From assembly GCA_003049435.1 (NCBI GenBank), contig PYSQ01000029.1:1-64000 (forward strand): DNA of 64,000 bases, given 5' to 3'. The notes below the pieces were generated by a model, which worked only from the letters and a program-made list of their open reading frames with translations, searched no databases and was not told the origin of the DNA. Shown here in pieces: positions 43,245-55,148 of this stretch. How positions within the stretch are numbered: position 1 is the stretch's first letter; each line of letters starts with the position of its first letter. A program made the translations under genes and the position numbers. The DNA comes from Nakataea oryzae (Eukaryota > Ascomycota > Sordariomycetes > Magnaporthales > Magnaporthaceae).

Positions 43245-45150
43245 ACGCCAACTACGAACGAAGACACGAATATCATTGAGCATAATTTGCATTAAACTCT
43301 CAAGCTATAGAACCAGTTACCCAAGTAAATACATGTACCTAAATCGCGTCAACGCTGGATACTATACCTGGCTGGCTTTCCCCATAGGCGTCTGCAGCGG
43401 ACACACCAGATTCCTGCCAAGGACTAAGTAGTGGTTCCTAGCTGGAGGCGACTGTTTGCCATGTCAGGAACAGGGCGGTGATCTGATGCGTGATCAAGGT
43501 CAGCAATTGCTCTTCTGCAGCACGGGCGCGTCAAGGCTCGCTAGGGAGAGGTTTATCCGCAGGACGGCAGAAGAAAACGAATAGCGACGGGAATGCTTGT
43601 TTGGGGGGTGCGGTGCAAGTAGATCGATCTCCATCAGAAACCCGGATTTAAAGCACTACGGCCTCCACTCCCTCCACCTTGTCCGCCAACGCCCCGCGAG
43701 CATATGACGATGCAGCGCGTTTGGGTGGTAGGCCGGTCGACGGTCTACAGGATGGAGGTCGCCAAGGAGGGACGGGTGTCCCCCGGAGGCAGTCTCAGAC
43801 GGCTCTTCCTAAAAATAAAGATTTGGGTTGGACCTTGTAACGAGGTCCGGTTCATCATGAGATCTGGGTCGTGTCGGGCTCTCGTGCCCTACCAGAGAGA
43901 GGTATGCGGAAGGAGACGTATCGGGAGGGCCTTGGTGGAGAGGGATGAAGGAAAGACAAGGAGAAGAGAACAGCATTGGCTGCTGCCGAACAGCGCGAGA
44001 AAGACTTACAATATTAGCACAGACGATGAAAGAACAAGTCAGCGGGTTTGCAAGCGCGTCCTGGCCTGGTCGGAAGGCTTGGGGAATGGGGAAAGGCAGA
44101 AGGAGCAAAATTTTGGCCAAACGGCCCTCGAAGAAATCAGTCTTGGGCCAATTCGAGTGGAGCCCCCCCCCCCCCCCCCCNNNNNNNNNCCCCCCCCCCC
44201 CCCCGCCAGAAGGAACCCCTGGCTGTATCCGGCACGTGCTATGGGAGGCTGTATGTCTCCACCCAAATGAGCGAACCAGCCCCTCTGTTGGATCCTCTAA
44301 CCAAATATAGCCAGGCCGTCGGTTTCCTTCACTGATGATGGTAGCCATCAATCGGAGGTGTCTTGGATTGCGTCGCCAGCAAGTCATCGCGAACCTATAC
44401 CACACAAAAAGGAGACCAGACGTCCAGACATGGAAAAGGATTTCCTTTCATATTGGTGACTACCTAGATTTCTACCCGATGCTCTGCCTGTCCGTCCGTT
44501 CCCGCCATTCACGGTAGTCCCTTTCTCTTGTGGACCCAACAGCCTCGCTACCGCATTCCCTGTGGTTCAGAAACAGAGTACCAGCTCCTACAACGAGAAC
44601 TAGACTGCGCCGAGCATCGGCAGAGTGACGAGAGTGAGACGCGGAGAAGAGAATAGGGAAAAAAGAGGGAAAAGAGGGGAGATAAAATAAGCACAAACAG
44701 AAAGACATGATAGATTTTGAACTGCAGAGCACAAAAGCGTTCTCAGGGGCGGTTGGCCCCGTTTGTTCTGGCTACATTCCCACTTTGCTACCTTTCTCGC
44801 ACTCCTGTTATTCTTCCGTGAACGACGAATATTTTAGAAGCTTGATAAAGAAATGGGAGTTGAAGGCGAAAGTAGTAGGCAAGTGAAAAATGCATCCACT
44901 TGGCTCGGCTTCCACTAATCATCCTGCTAGATCCCCGCGTCATAAATCGTTGCTGAACGCTACAAAAATGAACATTACAAGGGAAAAGTACAACACAATA
45001 CCAAATGACAGAAAATGGCGAGTTAGGGCCAACGCATGGGGTAAAAAGATGTGGCTCCCGGAGTAGAATATTTCGCCACGGTACACCTGAAGCAACGATG
45101 AGAGCCATGCCTCTCAAAATACAACCTACCAACAAGGACAACCCCGCAGC
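43245..45150. other. convergent intergenic region mph1 / ace1 with poly-C gap
   Basis: No gene is supported in these 1.9 kb. Frames near 43704-44335 run across the N gap and are artefacts. The right end should hold the 3' UTR of ace1, and the left end that of mph1. Confidence 0.6.
44163..44204. other. assembly gap (9 N) inside a poly-C run
   Basis: Eighteen C's precede the N's (44181-44189) and fifteen follow. As at 24.4 kb, the gap coincides with a C homopolymer. Confidence 0.95.
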
Positions 45151-47457
45151 TTAATGCTGCAAGTAGCCGGGGTACGGAGGGCTGTGCCAGTCTTGGAGGA
45201 TATCCTGTGAGGTTGGCTGCGAATATCCGGCTGCGACGCTGGGAATCTCACCGAACAAAGGCTCGTAGAGCGGCTGTTTGGCATATTCGGTTGGAGGGAA
45301 CAAGCATAAATCAGGACCCACGTGTCCATGGGCTGAGTAGTCATCGAAGCCCTCGTCGACCTCGGCAAGCGAACTCGGGGTGAACAGCATGGCACTGGCC
45401 TGGCCAATCGGCGAGATGTGAGGAGCAGGCTGGTTTTTGCTGAGCTCGGCCGCGGAGAAGGCGGCGAACTGTTGAGCCATCTCCTTGCTGAATGGGTTAG
45501 ACGCCGCGGTAGCGATCTGGTGGACGTTGGCGTTATACAGATCCTCTTCGTAAAGAGTGAAGTCACCGCTCAGGTCTTGGTACGAAGAATGATCCATGCC
45601 CGAGTCGGTCGAGGGCGTGGCGTTGTCAACAGGCGAGAGCTCGAGGGGATCGATGTGAAGCTCCGGAGGGCGCAGGTCCACCACGCCAAACTGGTCCTGC
45701 GCCATGTAGGCCGGAAATTCAATACCCTCGTACAGGCGCATCTGAGGCGGGGTCGCCACTCCAAAGCTAATCTCACTGTTGGGAGTAGGCATGGTAGCAA
45801 TCTGAGGCGTCGCGTTGGTAACGCTGCCAGATTGGCTCACGTTCTTTTTGCCGTTGGTCTTGGTGCGGACATATGTCCATCCGTGCGCCTTTTCCATGTG
45901 CTGCTTGCAGTTGCTCTCGCGCTTCGACTTGTAAGGGCACGGTTTGTACAGACACTCGTACATGGGAGGGGCCGACGAATGCTTGTCACCAAAGTGGCGC
46001 TGCATCTCCTTCTCAGTGGGCCACCCGTACTCGTGGTACTTGCACGTAGGCACCGAGCACTTCCAGGGACGCGAGTGCGTCTTTTCGTGCTTCGTCAGGT
46101 CGCAAGGCCGTTTAAACTCCTTGTTGCAGCCGGGCTCACGGCACTTCTTGGGAGCGTACTCCTCTGGAGGGGCGTTCTTCTTGCGACGGGCCATGGATCT
46201 CATGATCTCGTCATCGTCGGCGAGCTCCTGGCTAGCGGACCGCTTGAACCTGATGGGGCTGTTGGCATCCTCCTCAAGCTCGACCGGCTCACCAGTTGCC
46301 ATTGAAATGGCCTTGCCGTTCCGCACCCGCACCAGCTCGGCGGGACGCCCGTTGACGGCAATGCCGCCATGCAGCTTGATCTCATCCTTACTGTGGATAC
46401 TGTTAGCGCGCCCATTACCAGTTCCGACGGTTGTATGTGGGAATACTGCGTACATATCGACATCCATAGTGTCAGTGCTGCCCGACTTCTGCTGGTCGGC
46501 GATTTGCTGGGCGTAGTGGCGAATCTGATCCACGAGGTCGATAAAGTAGCCGCTATTGTAAGGCACGTCCTTGGGGCGGCGCTGCTCGGTCTCGCTGAGG
46601 AGAGCAACAGTTGCCTGAACACAGCGGACGGTTGAAAGGCAGAAGTCGAGATACAGCTTGGCGGCTTTGGTGACACCCTTCAAGAGAAGCCAGTAGTTAG
46701 AACCAGTGCATTGTTCCGTAGTGACTTCAAAGACACTTACTTGGGCAGTCAGGAGAAGCGTCTTTTCAACGTCTCGAAGACAAACAATCTGTTTGGACGA
46801 GATCTTTCTTGGGCATTCAAGAATCACGGGGTGAAAGTCCTTGTATGAAGAGTCTGCAAGCAAAGGCTTGAGCGTGTGCTCGTAGATGCGGCTGGTCGCA
46901 CGAGCACTCAGACCGGGAAGGACTTTGGATGCGGTGGAGGCGGCCGACCTGGTAACGGCCGATGCCTTGACGCTGGCTTTCTCGGAAGTGGCGTCGGCGG
47001 TGGCGACACGCTTCTCCTTGGTCGATGCAATAGAGGTTCCGAGGCCACTGTCAGACTCGTGGTGGTGGTTCGGGCGACGGTGTGGACGAGGCCGCAGGAC
47101 GCGGCGTTCGACCTCCATGTCCTTGCCGATGAGGGTCGGAGACAGGAGACCCCTCGGGATGGGGTAGCTGTTGTCGCGCAGTATTTTCTTAGGCGACGAA
47201 GTGGGATCCGCAGCGGCCGAGAGGGCCTTGTCGATGTCGCCAAGGGTCAGGGCAACACGACGACGATGAGCATCGACAACATCGTCGAGGTTTGTCTGCG
47301 ACCGACGCGGCAGAGAAGGAGGGACGAAGGCAACAGAATCGGGAGTGTCGGGACTCGTAGGAGAGTGGAAGGTAGCACCTTTCCTCAGGACCAGGTTGGT
47401 CTTAAGGGTGAGGGCAGAGTCCGAACGAGTCATCGGGGTCCTTCGAGGATTGGACAT
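45151..47457 (-). CDS. ace1: C2H2 regulator ACE1 (cellulase/xylanase repressor; SltA/StzA family)
   Basis: The frame from the ATG complementary to 47455-47457 gives 768 residues unspliced, or 747 after removing a 63-nt intron (46740-46678). The conserved MSNPRRTPMTR start, followed by LRKGATFHSPTSP, and the RDVEKTL and KLYLDFC blocks identify it as the orthologue of Trichoderma ACE1 and Aspergillus SltA/StzA. Three C2H2 fingers lie at spliced residues 418-440, 446-472 and 481-504 (including CREPGC, CKYHEYGW and CPYKSKRESNC). In Trichoderma ACE1 represses cellulase and xylanase genes; the Aspergillus protein acts in cation and pH stress. The intron has a GTAAGT donor, a TTCTAAC branch site and an AAG acceptor. 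An upstream in-frame ATG at 47631 could add 58 residues. The family start supports 47457. Confidence 0.93.
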   Translation of the reverse strand: MSNPRRTPMTRSDSALTLKTNLVLRKGATFHSPTSPDTPDSVAFVPPSLPRRSQTNLDDVVDAHRRRVALTLGDIDKALSAAADPTSSPKKILRDNSYPIPRGLLSPTLIGKDMEVERRVLRPRPHRRPNHHHESDSGLGTSIASTKEKRVATADATSEKASVKASAVTRSAASTASKVLPGLSARATSRIYEHTLKPLLADSSYKDFHPVILECPRKISSKQIVCLRDVEKTLLLTAQVSVFEVTTEQCTGSNYWLLLKGVTKAAKLYLDFCLSTVRCVQATVALLSETEQRRPKDVPYNSGYFIDLVDQIRHYAQQIADQQKSGSTDTMDVDMYAVFPHTTVGTGNGRANSIHSKDEIKLHGGIAVNGRPAELVRVRNGKAISMATGEPVELEEDANSPIRFKRSASQELADDDEIMRSMARRKKNAPPEEYAPKKCREPGCNKEFKRPCDLTKHEKTHSRPWKCSVPTCKYHEYGWPTEKEMQRHFGDKHSSAPPMYECLYKPCPYKSKRESNCKQHMEKAHGWTYVRTKTNGKKNVSQSGSVTNATPQIATMPTPNSEISFGVATPPQMRLYEGIEFPAYMAQDQFGVVDLRPPELHIDPLELSPVDNATPSTDSGMDHSSYQDLSGDFTLYEEDLYNANVHQIATAASNPFSKEMAQQFAAFSAAELSKNQPAPHISPIGQASAMLFTPSSLAEVDEGFDDYSAHGHVGPDLCLFPPTEYAKQPLYEPLFGEIPSVAAGYSQPTSQDILQDWHSPPYPGYLQH
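46678..46740 (-). other. 63-nt intron of ace1, in frame and without stop codons
   Basis: The donor GTAAGTG is perfect, TTCTAAC fits a branch point, and AAG is a less usual acceptor. Retention would insert 21 residues between LLLTAQ and GVTKAAKLYLDF, where the ACE1 family has contiguous sequence. I therefore treat it as an intron. Confidence 0.8.
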
Positions 47458-50400
47458 GGTGATGGTTTGAGTGCGGGGTGGACCCCGAGAAAGCCAGTCG
47501 AGGGCGCGGATGGGACTGGACGTCGTGGCAAACGACAGGTTAGCTCGGGTTGTCAAAGGACTATTGTCCTCGCAAGGCTGAGGCTCGGAGCGATGAGTCA
47601 CCGAGTGCGTTCGGCAGCCCCCCTGGTGCATGCAGCAAACGCCAGTTCGATACAACAAACCACTGCGTGACAACTCGATCACCGTCGGGATTGGCCGACT
47701 CTGCTTCTTGTCGTGCGGTGGAAGGGGGAAGGGTGACGACTTGTTGCCGTCTCGGTGGGCGGCAGTGGAGATAGGGGAGGATGACGAAAAGGCAATCAGG
47801 GTCCCTTACAGTTGTTGGCTGCGGCAGTTGGGCGAGCAATGATGGCCCGTCCGGGAAGACCAACCTTGGGCTACTTCACACGCGTCCGAGGCAGGTCTGT
47901 TGAAGGGCTAGGCTCGGGTAGACGATGCGATGACAAAACGTCAAAGGGGATCACAGAGCAGGCGCCGCGGAGGACTTGGAAAGGGGCCACGCGGGTGCGG
48001 ATAACCGACGCGGACAAGGGCGGTGTTGGATGTTGGGGTTTGCAGAGGCAAGAAGACAAGATGGAAAAAAAAGCGCAAGGCGGTTGGGAGCCGTTGCGGC
48101 TCGGGACTGGTACTCAAAGAGTTATACCAAGGGCAGGCCCAGAAAGACAGGGTGAATCCGGACGGCAACGAGCAGGGAGCACGCTGAACAGTAAGTGCAT
48201 ACAATTGCTCCGAAGGCGGCCTCAGGAGCAGAGCGAAATGAGAAAGAGAAAAAAGGGGGGAGGGGGGATGACGATGATGAGCGAGACGGAAGGAGCGGAT
48301 GGAAGCGGGCGGACGGGGTGCGAGGCCGATTAGAAAGGGCCGTTGGTGAGGACCATGGTCAAGATGGCTGCCTAAAATCTCTGCTCAAAGCGGACTAGCG
48401 TCTGTGCTTTGCCCCCGGCCAGCAGAATCCTTTGGGTGGGCCCCCCTGCAGGTTGGTGCCGCTTAATGTCACCACGGCCGTGAATTGAGGCTCAACAAGC
48501 GCGAGCAGTACATGGCAGAAGGGCGCTCCCTGAGGCGATGCATGCAGTCCGGCGCGCCTGAGCCTTGTTATGCAACGTTATCCCGTAACCCCGCGAGTCT
48601 GGCGCCGTCGAGCTTTTTTGGCGACAACCAGAGAGGCCAGGATTGGATGGGATGGCTGGAAACACAAAATGCATGTCGCTGCTTACCAGACCCCATCTTT
48701 TGCTGACAGGCCCCACCAGCCTCCCCTGGTCGTGTTGTCCTGGATATCCCTCCCTGCAGCAGACCACCAACCAACCCCCATTTTTGCGCCTGGCAGGAAA
48801 CATGAGAGGTGTAGTTACTGGGGGATGTTGTGCCTCGTCACATTCCGCGCAAGTAGGTAGGTAGGCACGGCGGTCTCGCAATCCGCTGCGAGGCCCTGAG
48901 CTGGGCGGCTCCCTCTCGGTCAGGCTGCAATAACCCCATCTGCATGCACAACTCATGATGCATAGATGGTACCAGGTACTTCGGTGGGCGGTTAGCAGGT
49001 GGGTGTTGGTCTGCCAGAAGCGTGCCTGCATCATGGCTTTGTGCTCGGACGGACCCAAGGCCGCAGTCCGAGCTGTGTCGCCATTGCTGCTATTACTGGG
49101 ACGAGGCACGGAAGCAGGCATTGCTAGAGGACAAGAGAGGACAAGCCAAGCAGAAACAAGAAAGAAAAATAGCCAGGAAGAAGCTTTTGGCTCGCCTGCT
49201 CAGCCTTCCTGGAAACCACACATTCAGCCGGTGGCTCAGGGCCCATTCCATCGGCCTTGTGGGGCACATTGAGGTCTTGGCGAGATTTTTGTTCCCCGCC
49301 AATTAAATTGGGTTGGTCTCTCCGTGAGGCCACCACCTACCACTGCTCCGGCGGGCTTGCAACCCACAGGATCCGCTACACAGCCATCAATGGTCTGGGG
49401 AGATTGTCCGGCTGTGGAGCTTTGCCAGCAACATGTGGTGGAGCGCGAGGATGAGCGGCAGGGTCCGGTCCATCCGTGCTATTCCGTCGCCGGCTTTGCC
49501 TCTGCCACTATTTCCACAACCCTCAGAGCAGACGAGCAAGGCAATGACAAAATCTTATACCTGCGATATCAGGTATCTCGTTGGCCTCCGCAGAATGCCA
49601 GCTCCCTGCAAATCCGGGACTTGCTTGCTGTGAATCCCGTTGAATTGTGCCGAGCGTGACAACACGAGGGGGAGGAGGGTCGGCAAGACGGTCGCGCTGC
49701 TCTGGTGTGTTTGCTGTTGGGAGAAGAGAACCCCGTAGGGCTGGGACGAAATCGCAGAGCCCCTCGGGATGGGCCTGGGTTGTGATGGCGGTCTTGATTC
49801 GGTCGGGTGCGACGCGTGCTTCTTGGCTTCATGTAGGTCTTGAGCTTCTGCATAAAGCGTGCTGTTGAGTCAACCGGGCATCGAGTCACACCCCGCCACC
49901 CCTAGACCTAGACTAGACCTAGGCCTGGCCTAGGCATGGGCACCTACATAGATACATACAGTAGGTCTTTGGCCCGCCGCTGACGATGAGCTCCAGAAAA
50001 TCGATCGTCCTGTGTATGGTTGGTGAAGCCTCTGCGTGCGAAAATCATGCATGCGTTTGCCGCCGCAACATGGCTCAACCACCCATGCGCGAGGCAGTCC
50101 CCCCCGCAAATAGCACCTGGAATGAGACACGTAACGGGCAGTCGTGGACAAGTGTCCTATTAGATGGTTCCGTCACAATCGCCGCCATCACAGCCGCCTC
50201 CAGCCAATAAGACCGTAGAGAATCGGGAAGCCTGAGAGGCCGCCCCAAACGCCTGTTGCAAGAAAGAAACTGACACCGCAACCTGAAGCCCAGGACACCT
50301 GGGGGTGGCAGTGTCCTGCCACGTCGCAAAGGGCGCGGCGTGATATGCGTAGCGATTAATGGATTCCTGTAATGACGCACAATTTATTTCCCATCGTCCA

Positions 50401-51588
50401 CTGTCTAAATTTGCGCTATTCTACACACAGCTGGAAATGAGATGAGGGCCTCGGTTGAGGTTGGCGGGACTTCCGGCCTGTTCATGCATGTCTTAGACAT
50501 CGCGCGACGTTTGGAACACGCCGACCCTGCGCGGTTGCGTTCATGGACTTTCCCAGGAACACCCCGCCCTCCAAGCTGCCATGAGCCCGCTCTTTACGGT
50601 TACAGGGGGCAGGTGAGAGGGGTGCCTGCTTGGGTACGTGCTTAAACACCTGCCCCAGTTTCTGGAGCTTTTGGAACCGCACACTCTTCCTTCGCGATCC
50701 CAATGCACATCGAATATCTCTGTTCACCACATAGCCTGTGATTTCTATGCAACAGAACGTATGTTTTACCGGACGGGAGCACATGCATCTCCAATCGACG
50801 TATTGCCGATTACCGACCAGATATGTACCTAGACAGTGGTCTGCTATGCAAGCCACCAACAAACCCAAGATCGTATTCTGACCTCTCCAGATCATTGCGC
50901 CAGCCCCCAAGGAACTATCAACCAACGTGTGCATATCGATTCAGCTGAGCGCCGATACGCTCCAGACACTGTTCACCGGCTTCCAGTCGTCACACCAGAC
51001 AATTGAGCCAAATTTACACATACAAATCGTCTCTGGCGCATGTCGATGCTACTTGACCTCGTCTTTCTTTTTTGCACGTGATGGACTTTCTATGTCTTGG
51101 ATCCTTCTCTAGCCCCACGTTCCTTTATCTCGGGATGATTCTTATGTGCGAGCCACTTCTGTCCTCTAATATGCAAAAAAAACACAAATAGATACTGGTT
51201 GATTGTACTCCTCTCTCTCCATCTCTTACATGCACTGGCAATTTGAGTGCCTTTTATCACGACTGATGCTGAACACGAGAGTCGTGACAGAGGCAACGCT
51301 GACAGTTTTGACATGTCAGGGCATATCTGCAGATATATTTGCTGTTCCAGACCACGTATGAACTCCCTGCGCTAGATTAAAGCTTCCGTCTAATCAGCCC
51401 TAGTATCTTGCCTCTTTGCTTCCGCGCCATCTCTGGGTCCTTTCAACAATAAAAAGAGGAAAACAGCAGCGCAAGGACATAAGAGGCGCGGAGGCACACA
51501 GCACAAAAAATACCCCCATCATATATTGTGAGCGCTTGTTGCTTGGCTGATTATCCTTCGCCGAGCCCACTCGCCCCATGGGTGCCAT
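47458..51588. other. 4.1-kb intergenic region upstream of ace1
   Basis: No gene is convincing in these 4.1 kb between the ace1 start and the PMT4 stop. Short frames are composition-biased and unrecognised. The region should contain the ace1 leader and promoter. A CTAG-rich palindromic cluster lies at 49901-49935. From about 50300 to 51588 the base composition becomes more AT-rich than elsewhere in the window, which may mark PMT4 3' sequence or old noncoding DNA. I did not find a tRNA or 5S rRNA gene. Confidence 0.55.
49901..49935. repeat. CTAG-rich imperfect palindrome cluster
   Basis: The motifs CCTAGACCTAGACTAG and CCTAGGCCTGGCCTAGGC follow each other. Similar AGGTAGGTAGG or CCTAGG motifs recur in spacers at about 8330, 48853, 55988-56040 and 56225-56240. 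They look like a genome-typical noncoding motif. No function is established. Confidence 0.5.
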
Positions 51589-54110
51589 CTATTTAGCAAA
51601 ATGCAGATCGTAGCCGAGCCACTTGCGCCGCACCACCTGCTCAACGCTCAGCCCAGGGTAGCCGTACGTGAGCGGGAGGAAGAAGTACCAACTCGCCGCC
51701 ACGATAGCCAGAATGGTCAGCGACACGATCCAGCTCGCCATCATGCTCTGGCCAGCGAATCGCTCTCGCGCCGTGATGTGTCGCTTCGAGGTCGTCGCCA
51801 CCGCCACCTTCTTGCCTGACTTGCCAGCCTGCTGGTCCGCAACCACCTCGGGCGCGTCAGAGTTGCAAATGAACTCGACCAGAGCCCCGGCCACCAGTGT
51901 CGAGGCGAGGTGTGAAGGGAGATAGTGGTGCAGGAAGAGCTGCCTGCCCATGACATAAAAGGGGATGTAATGGGTCGCCCACGACAGGAAGAAGAATCCT
52001 GTTGAGTTGTACAGCCGTGACCGAGAACCTGCAGGAGGAAACAAGAGGTATTTGTTAAAAGGGGGTTGTTCCACTAGAAAAAAAAGTCTGGTATTGAGAC
52101 AAGAAGGTCAGGGAAACTTACGATGGTCCAGGGCGTCCACGCCACGGCGTAGAGAGAATTGGTCCGCAGCCACGATACCAACGTAGACTGCAAGGAGGCT
52201 GCTGGCTATCCACCAGCCTATGGGGTTGCCGAGAAAGTAGATCTGGCGGCGGGTGTCGTTCTGGGTCCAGAAGCTGACACCGCGCAACAGGAAGGGCCAC
52301 TGGTAGGGCAGCGAAGCGTACGGGTGGCTGCTGGTGAGTTGGCTGTTGTGCCAGAACATGGACCTCTGCAACTCGAACCACTTGCGGATGAAGGGAAGCG
52401 TCTTAACCTTCCTCTCGACCTTTTGGCGACGCGGACTGTCGGCATCAAGCGAGGGGATATCCTCTACCAGCCACACGTTGGAGCTGGGTGCGATCTGCTT
52501 GTTACCGTTGATCTCCTGCTGTTTATGGCCCCATTCGGGCAAGGGCGTCGTATGGGTCCACATGGCGACCTTGCTTGGATTGTGGATGAACTTGAAGTGC
52601 GTCGCTATGCTCTTGAGCTCCTGACCCGGCTTTCCGCCCTCAAAGCGAACCTCGAACAGCGTGTCCTGGGCTCGGGAGCCATAGGCGTCCTCGACGGAGA
52701 CGGTGGTGAACTCCTGGTTGGTCGGATAGTAGGGGGAAGCAACGTCGTGCGACAGGAGGATCGTGTCAGTGCCCAGATGGCGGAGGCGGACTAGGTCTTG
52801 ATGGTGGATCACGCGACCCTCCTGCTTGTCGTTGTTTGCGGGGAGAATCTGCCAGTAGTTATTGGTGTCGTTGAAGGGATACCCAGTCACCTGCTGGCCC
52901 TGGCTGGACACGCGGCCATCGTCGTAGCGCAGCGGGTACCTGTCGGGGTGGCTGTGGAGGTACGTCTTGGTCTCCTTGTGCCTCACAGTAATCGAGTCGT
53001 AGTAGTTGACCGTGATAGCGTTGGCCAGCATGACGTTGTCGCTCAGGGTCTCCTGGAACTCGGGGGTCATGAAGTCGTCGCCAGGACCGGACCGGGTCAG
53101 GACGGCAAAATGTACCTGGAACCAGAAGAGGTAGAAGAGGAAGGGCATAATGATGAGGCCGAAGGCGCGGGCAGCAAAGTGCTTTGCAAATTCGGGCAAA
53201 GTCAAAGCGCCACCAGGGCGCTTGAAGTCAAGAAGGTCCCACAGGTCGATGATGACGGCGGAGCCGATAGAGATGAAAGCGAACGTGCCGACATACTTGG
53301 TCGACATGTCGCAGGAGAGCGCGAAGCCCGTCAGGATCAGCCACTTCCACCACTTACGCGAGAAGGGCTCGTGGCGCAGCTTGTAGAACTTGACATAGCA
53401 TAGTAAGCTACATGCAAAGGCGAAGATGAGGGTGGCGTCGAGCAGGATCAGGCGAGTCTGGCCGATGTGGGCGTTGTCGAGCAGGATCAGGCCGGCGGCC
53501 AGGATGCAGGCCGGCAGGCTGTAGCCTGACTCCCACATGATGAGGTAGACAACCGAGACGGTAAGGGCGCCGAGAAGGGCCGGGAGCGAGCGAAAGGCAA
53601 CATAGGGCACCTTGTTGACAATGTACGAGTCGCCAATGTTGTCGAAGTGGAAGTGGCCATCGTAGCCAACCAGCCATCCAACGAAGGCGAACAAGAGCTT
53701 GCCAAAGGGCGGGTGGACGTCGAAGAAGTAGGTTTTTTGGAGGTAGTACGAGGCGAACTAGATATAGGATGGAGAGGGTGTCAGTCGCATTGTACGTGGC
53801 CTGGTTGCGGCAGCAGGCCACAGGTATAGAGGGCTCTCAGGAAGCTCCAGGTTGTGCTCACCTTGCCGAAGTGAACCTCGTCGAAAACGACCTCGTTGGG
53901 ATGGCTGATTCCCCAGAACCTGGTCACAAAAGCGAGGGCGGTGATGATGGCGAATGTGATCTTGTAGTCCCACTCAGGAGCGGCGGCGGGAGCAGGAAAA
54001 TGAGCCTTGGCCAGCTCGTCCAGATCCACGGTGCCGTCCTTTACTTTCCGGGTCGACCCAGGGACGTTGCGCTGGCGCAAGCTCCCCTGGGGAGTCGCTG
54101 TCGTGGCCAT
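51589..54110 (-). CDS. protein O-mannosyltransferase, PMT4 family
   Basis: Three exons in transcript order, 54110-53862, 53757-52122 and 52028-51589, give 774 residues, the usual length for this family. The enzyme is an ER multi-spanning glycosyltransferase that adds the first mannose from dolichol-phosphate mannose to Ser/Thr of secretory proteins. The luminal acidic motif FDEVHFGKF has Asp77 and Glu78, the catalytic-loop residues. HPPFGKLL follows, then several membrane segments, and a MIR domain at about residues 340-510 (VRHKETKTYLHSH, GYPFNDTNNYWQI). The C-terminal membrane bundle includes RSRLYNSTGFFFLSWATHY, which exon 3 completes. The HFAVLTRSGPGDDFM block points to the PMT4 subfamily, which acts as a homodimer on membrane-anchored substrates. 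It is divergent from the RidA gene. Confidence 0.92.
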
Positions 54111-55043
54111 GACGGAACAGGCCGCTAGGGCAGTGGCCACGGGGGAGGCAGCGGTGCCGTGCCAATTCCCAAGGGTGCGCTCGATTGGCCACAGAGATGG
54201 ACGCAAAAAGTAAAGACAGCGCCCTGGGACTGAAGATGGACGAGCACTTGCGAAAAGAGTGCTGCAGTCCCGGGAGAACAGGGCGGAGCTCGGGGCGAAA
54301 AGTAGAGGGCTACTTGGAACGAAGATACGGAAGTGCCATCCGTCGGGTTGCGGGTTGGAGAAAGAAGGAGGCGGAGGGTGAGTAGGAAGACCTCGTCCAG
54401 ATCAAAGTTGGCAGACGCGCTGCTTCAGCCCTGGCGTGAAGTTGTCAGTTGGCCACTTGGCACTTGAACCAGTCGCCTCCTTTTTTCTTTTCCATTCGCG
54501 CTGGTGGAGCTGAAATTGGAGGGTGTATCCAGGTACGCTGACCCGGCGCCGGGCGCTGGTGGCACCGCCGGTACATGGTACATTGCAGCTGGCCAGCCAG
54601 GGGGGCCCAAGCTCTTGCCTCCAATCCAGATGGGTCCGACGGGATGAAATGAGCTCGCTGGCTCCACCACCAGCACAGACGGCGCAGGGAGCATTGGCCG
54701 AGCCAGCCCATGCCTGGCGCGGGACCCCACCAGTCTGTTCTGTTGGAGCGTTATGTCATCCTTTCTTTCCCACAGGGGCGAGCCCCTCGGCCCCTCCGTT
54801 GGTCGGCAGAGCCACGGCGCGAGGCTGCGAGTTTTCCGTCGGCGCGCGCCGGCCGCGACTTGTGGTTTGCGCTACGTAAGTGTCCGAGATTTTCTGGGTT
54901 GAGCGGGCGGGGGGGGCCTGCCGGCAGACAGCTCCAGCGTGCCTGCATATAAGGGCAGCCTGTCCCAGCGCAAACGCAAGCCAGAACATCCGCAAAGCAC
55001 AACATCCCACCTTTCCTGTCTACCTTGGCTAGCTGCAGGTTTC
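54111..55043. other. divergent promoter region PMT4 / RidA
   Basis: No gene is seen in this shared spacer. A TATA-like element for the RidA gene lies near its right end. The left part is G/A-rich on the plus strand, i.e. C/T-rich on the PMT4 sense strand, as expected just upstream of that gene. Confidence 0.55.
54948..54953 (+). promoter_or_regulatory. TATA-like element (TATAAG) of the RidA gene
   Basis: TATAAG lies 96 nt before the upstream in-frame ATG (55044) and about 200 nt before the second (55149). Both starts would then be inside the transcript. Confidence 0.45.
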
Positions 55044-55148
55044 ATGCTGGCATTGAAGTTGCGCCCATTCGTCTTGGAAGCCTCCCGAGCAGCAGCCGCA
55101 GTATCCCGCCCGCATCTTCACCCGCCCACAGTTCCAGCACTGTGCAGA

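Noticed and set aside
43704..44335. Frames running across the N gap at 44181-44189
   Set aside because: Length and phase across unknown bases are arbitrary, and the flanking poly-C gives poly-Pro or poly-Gly only.
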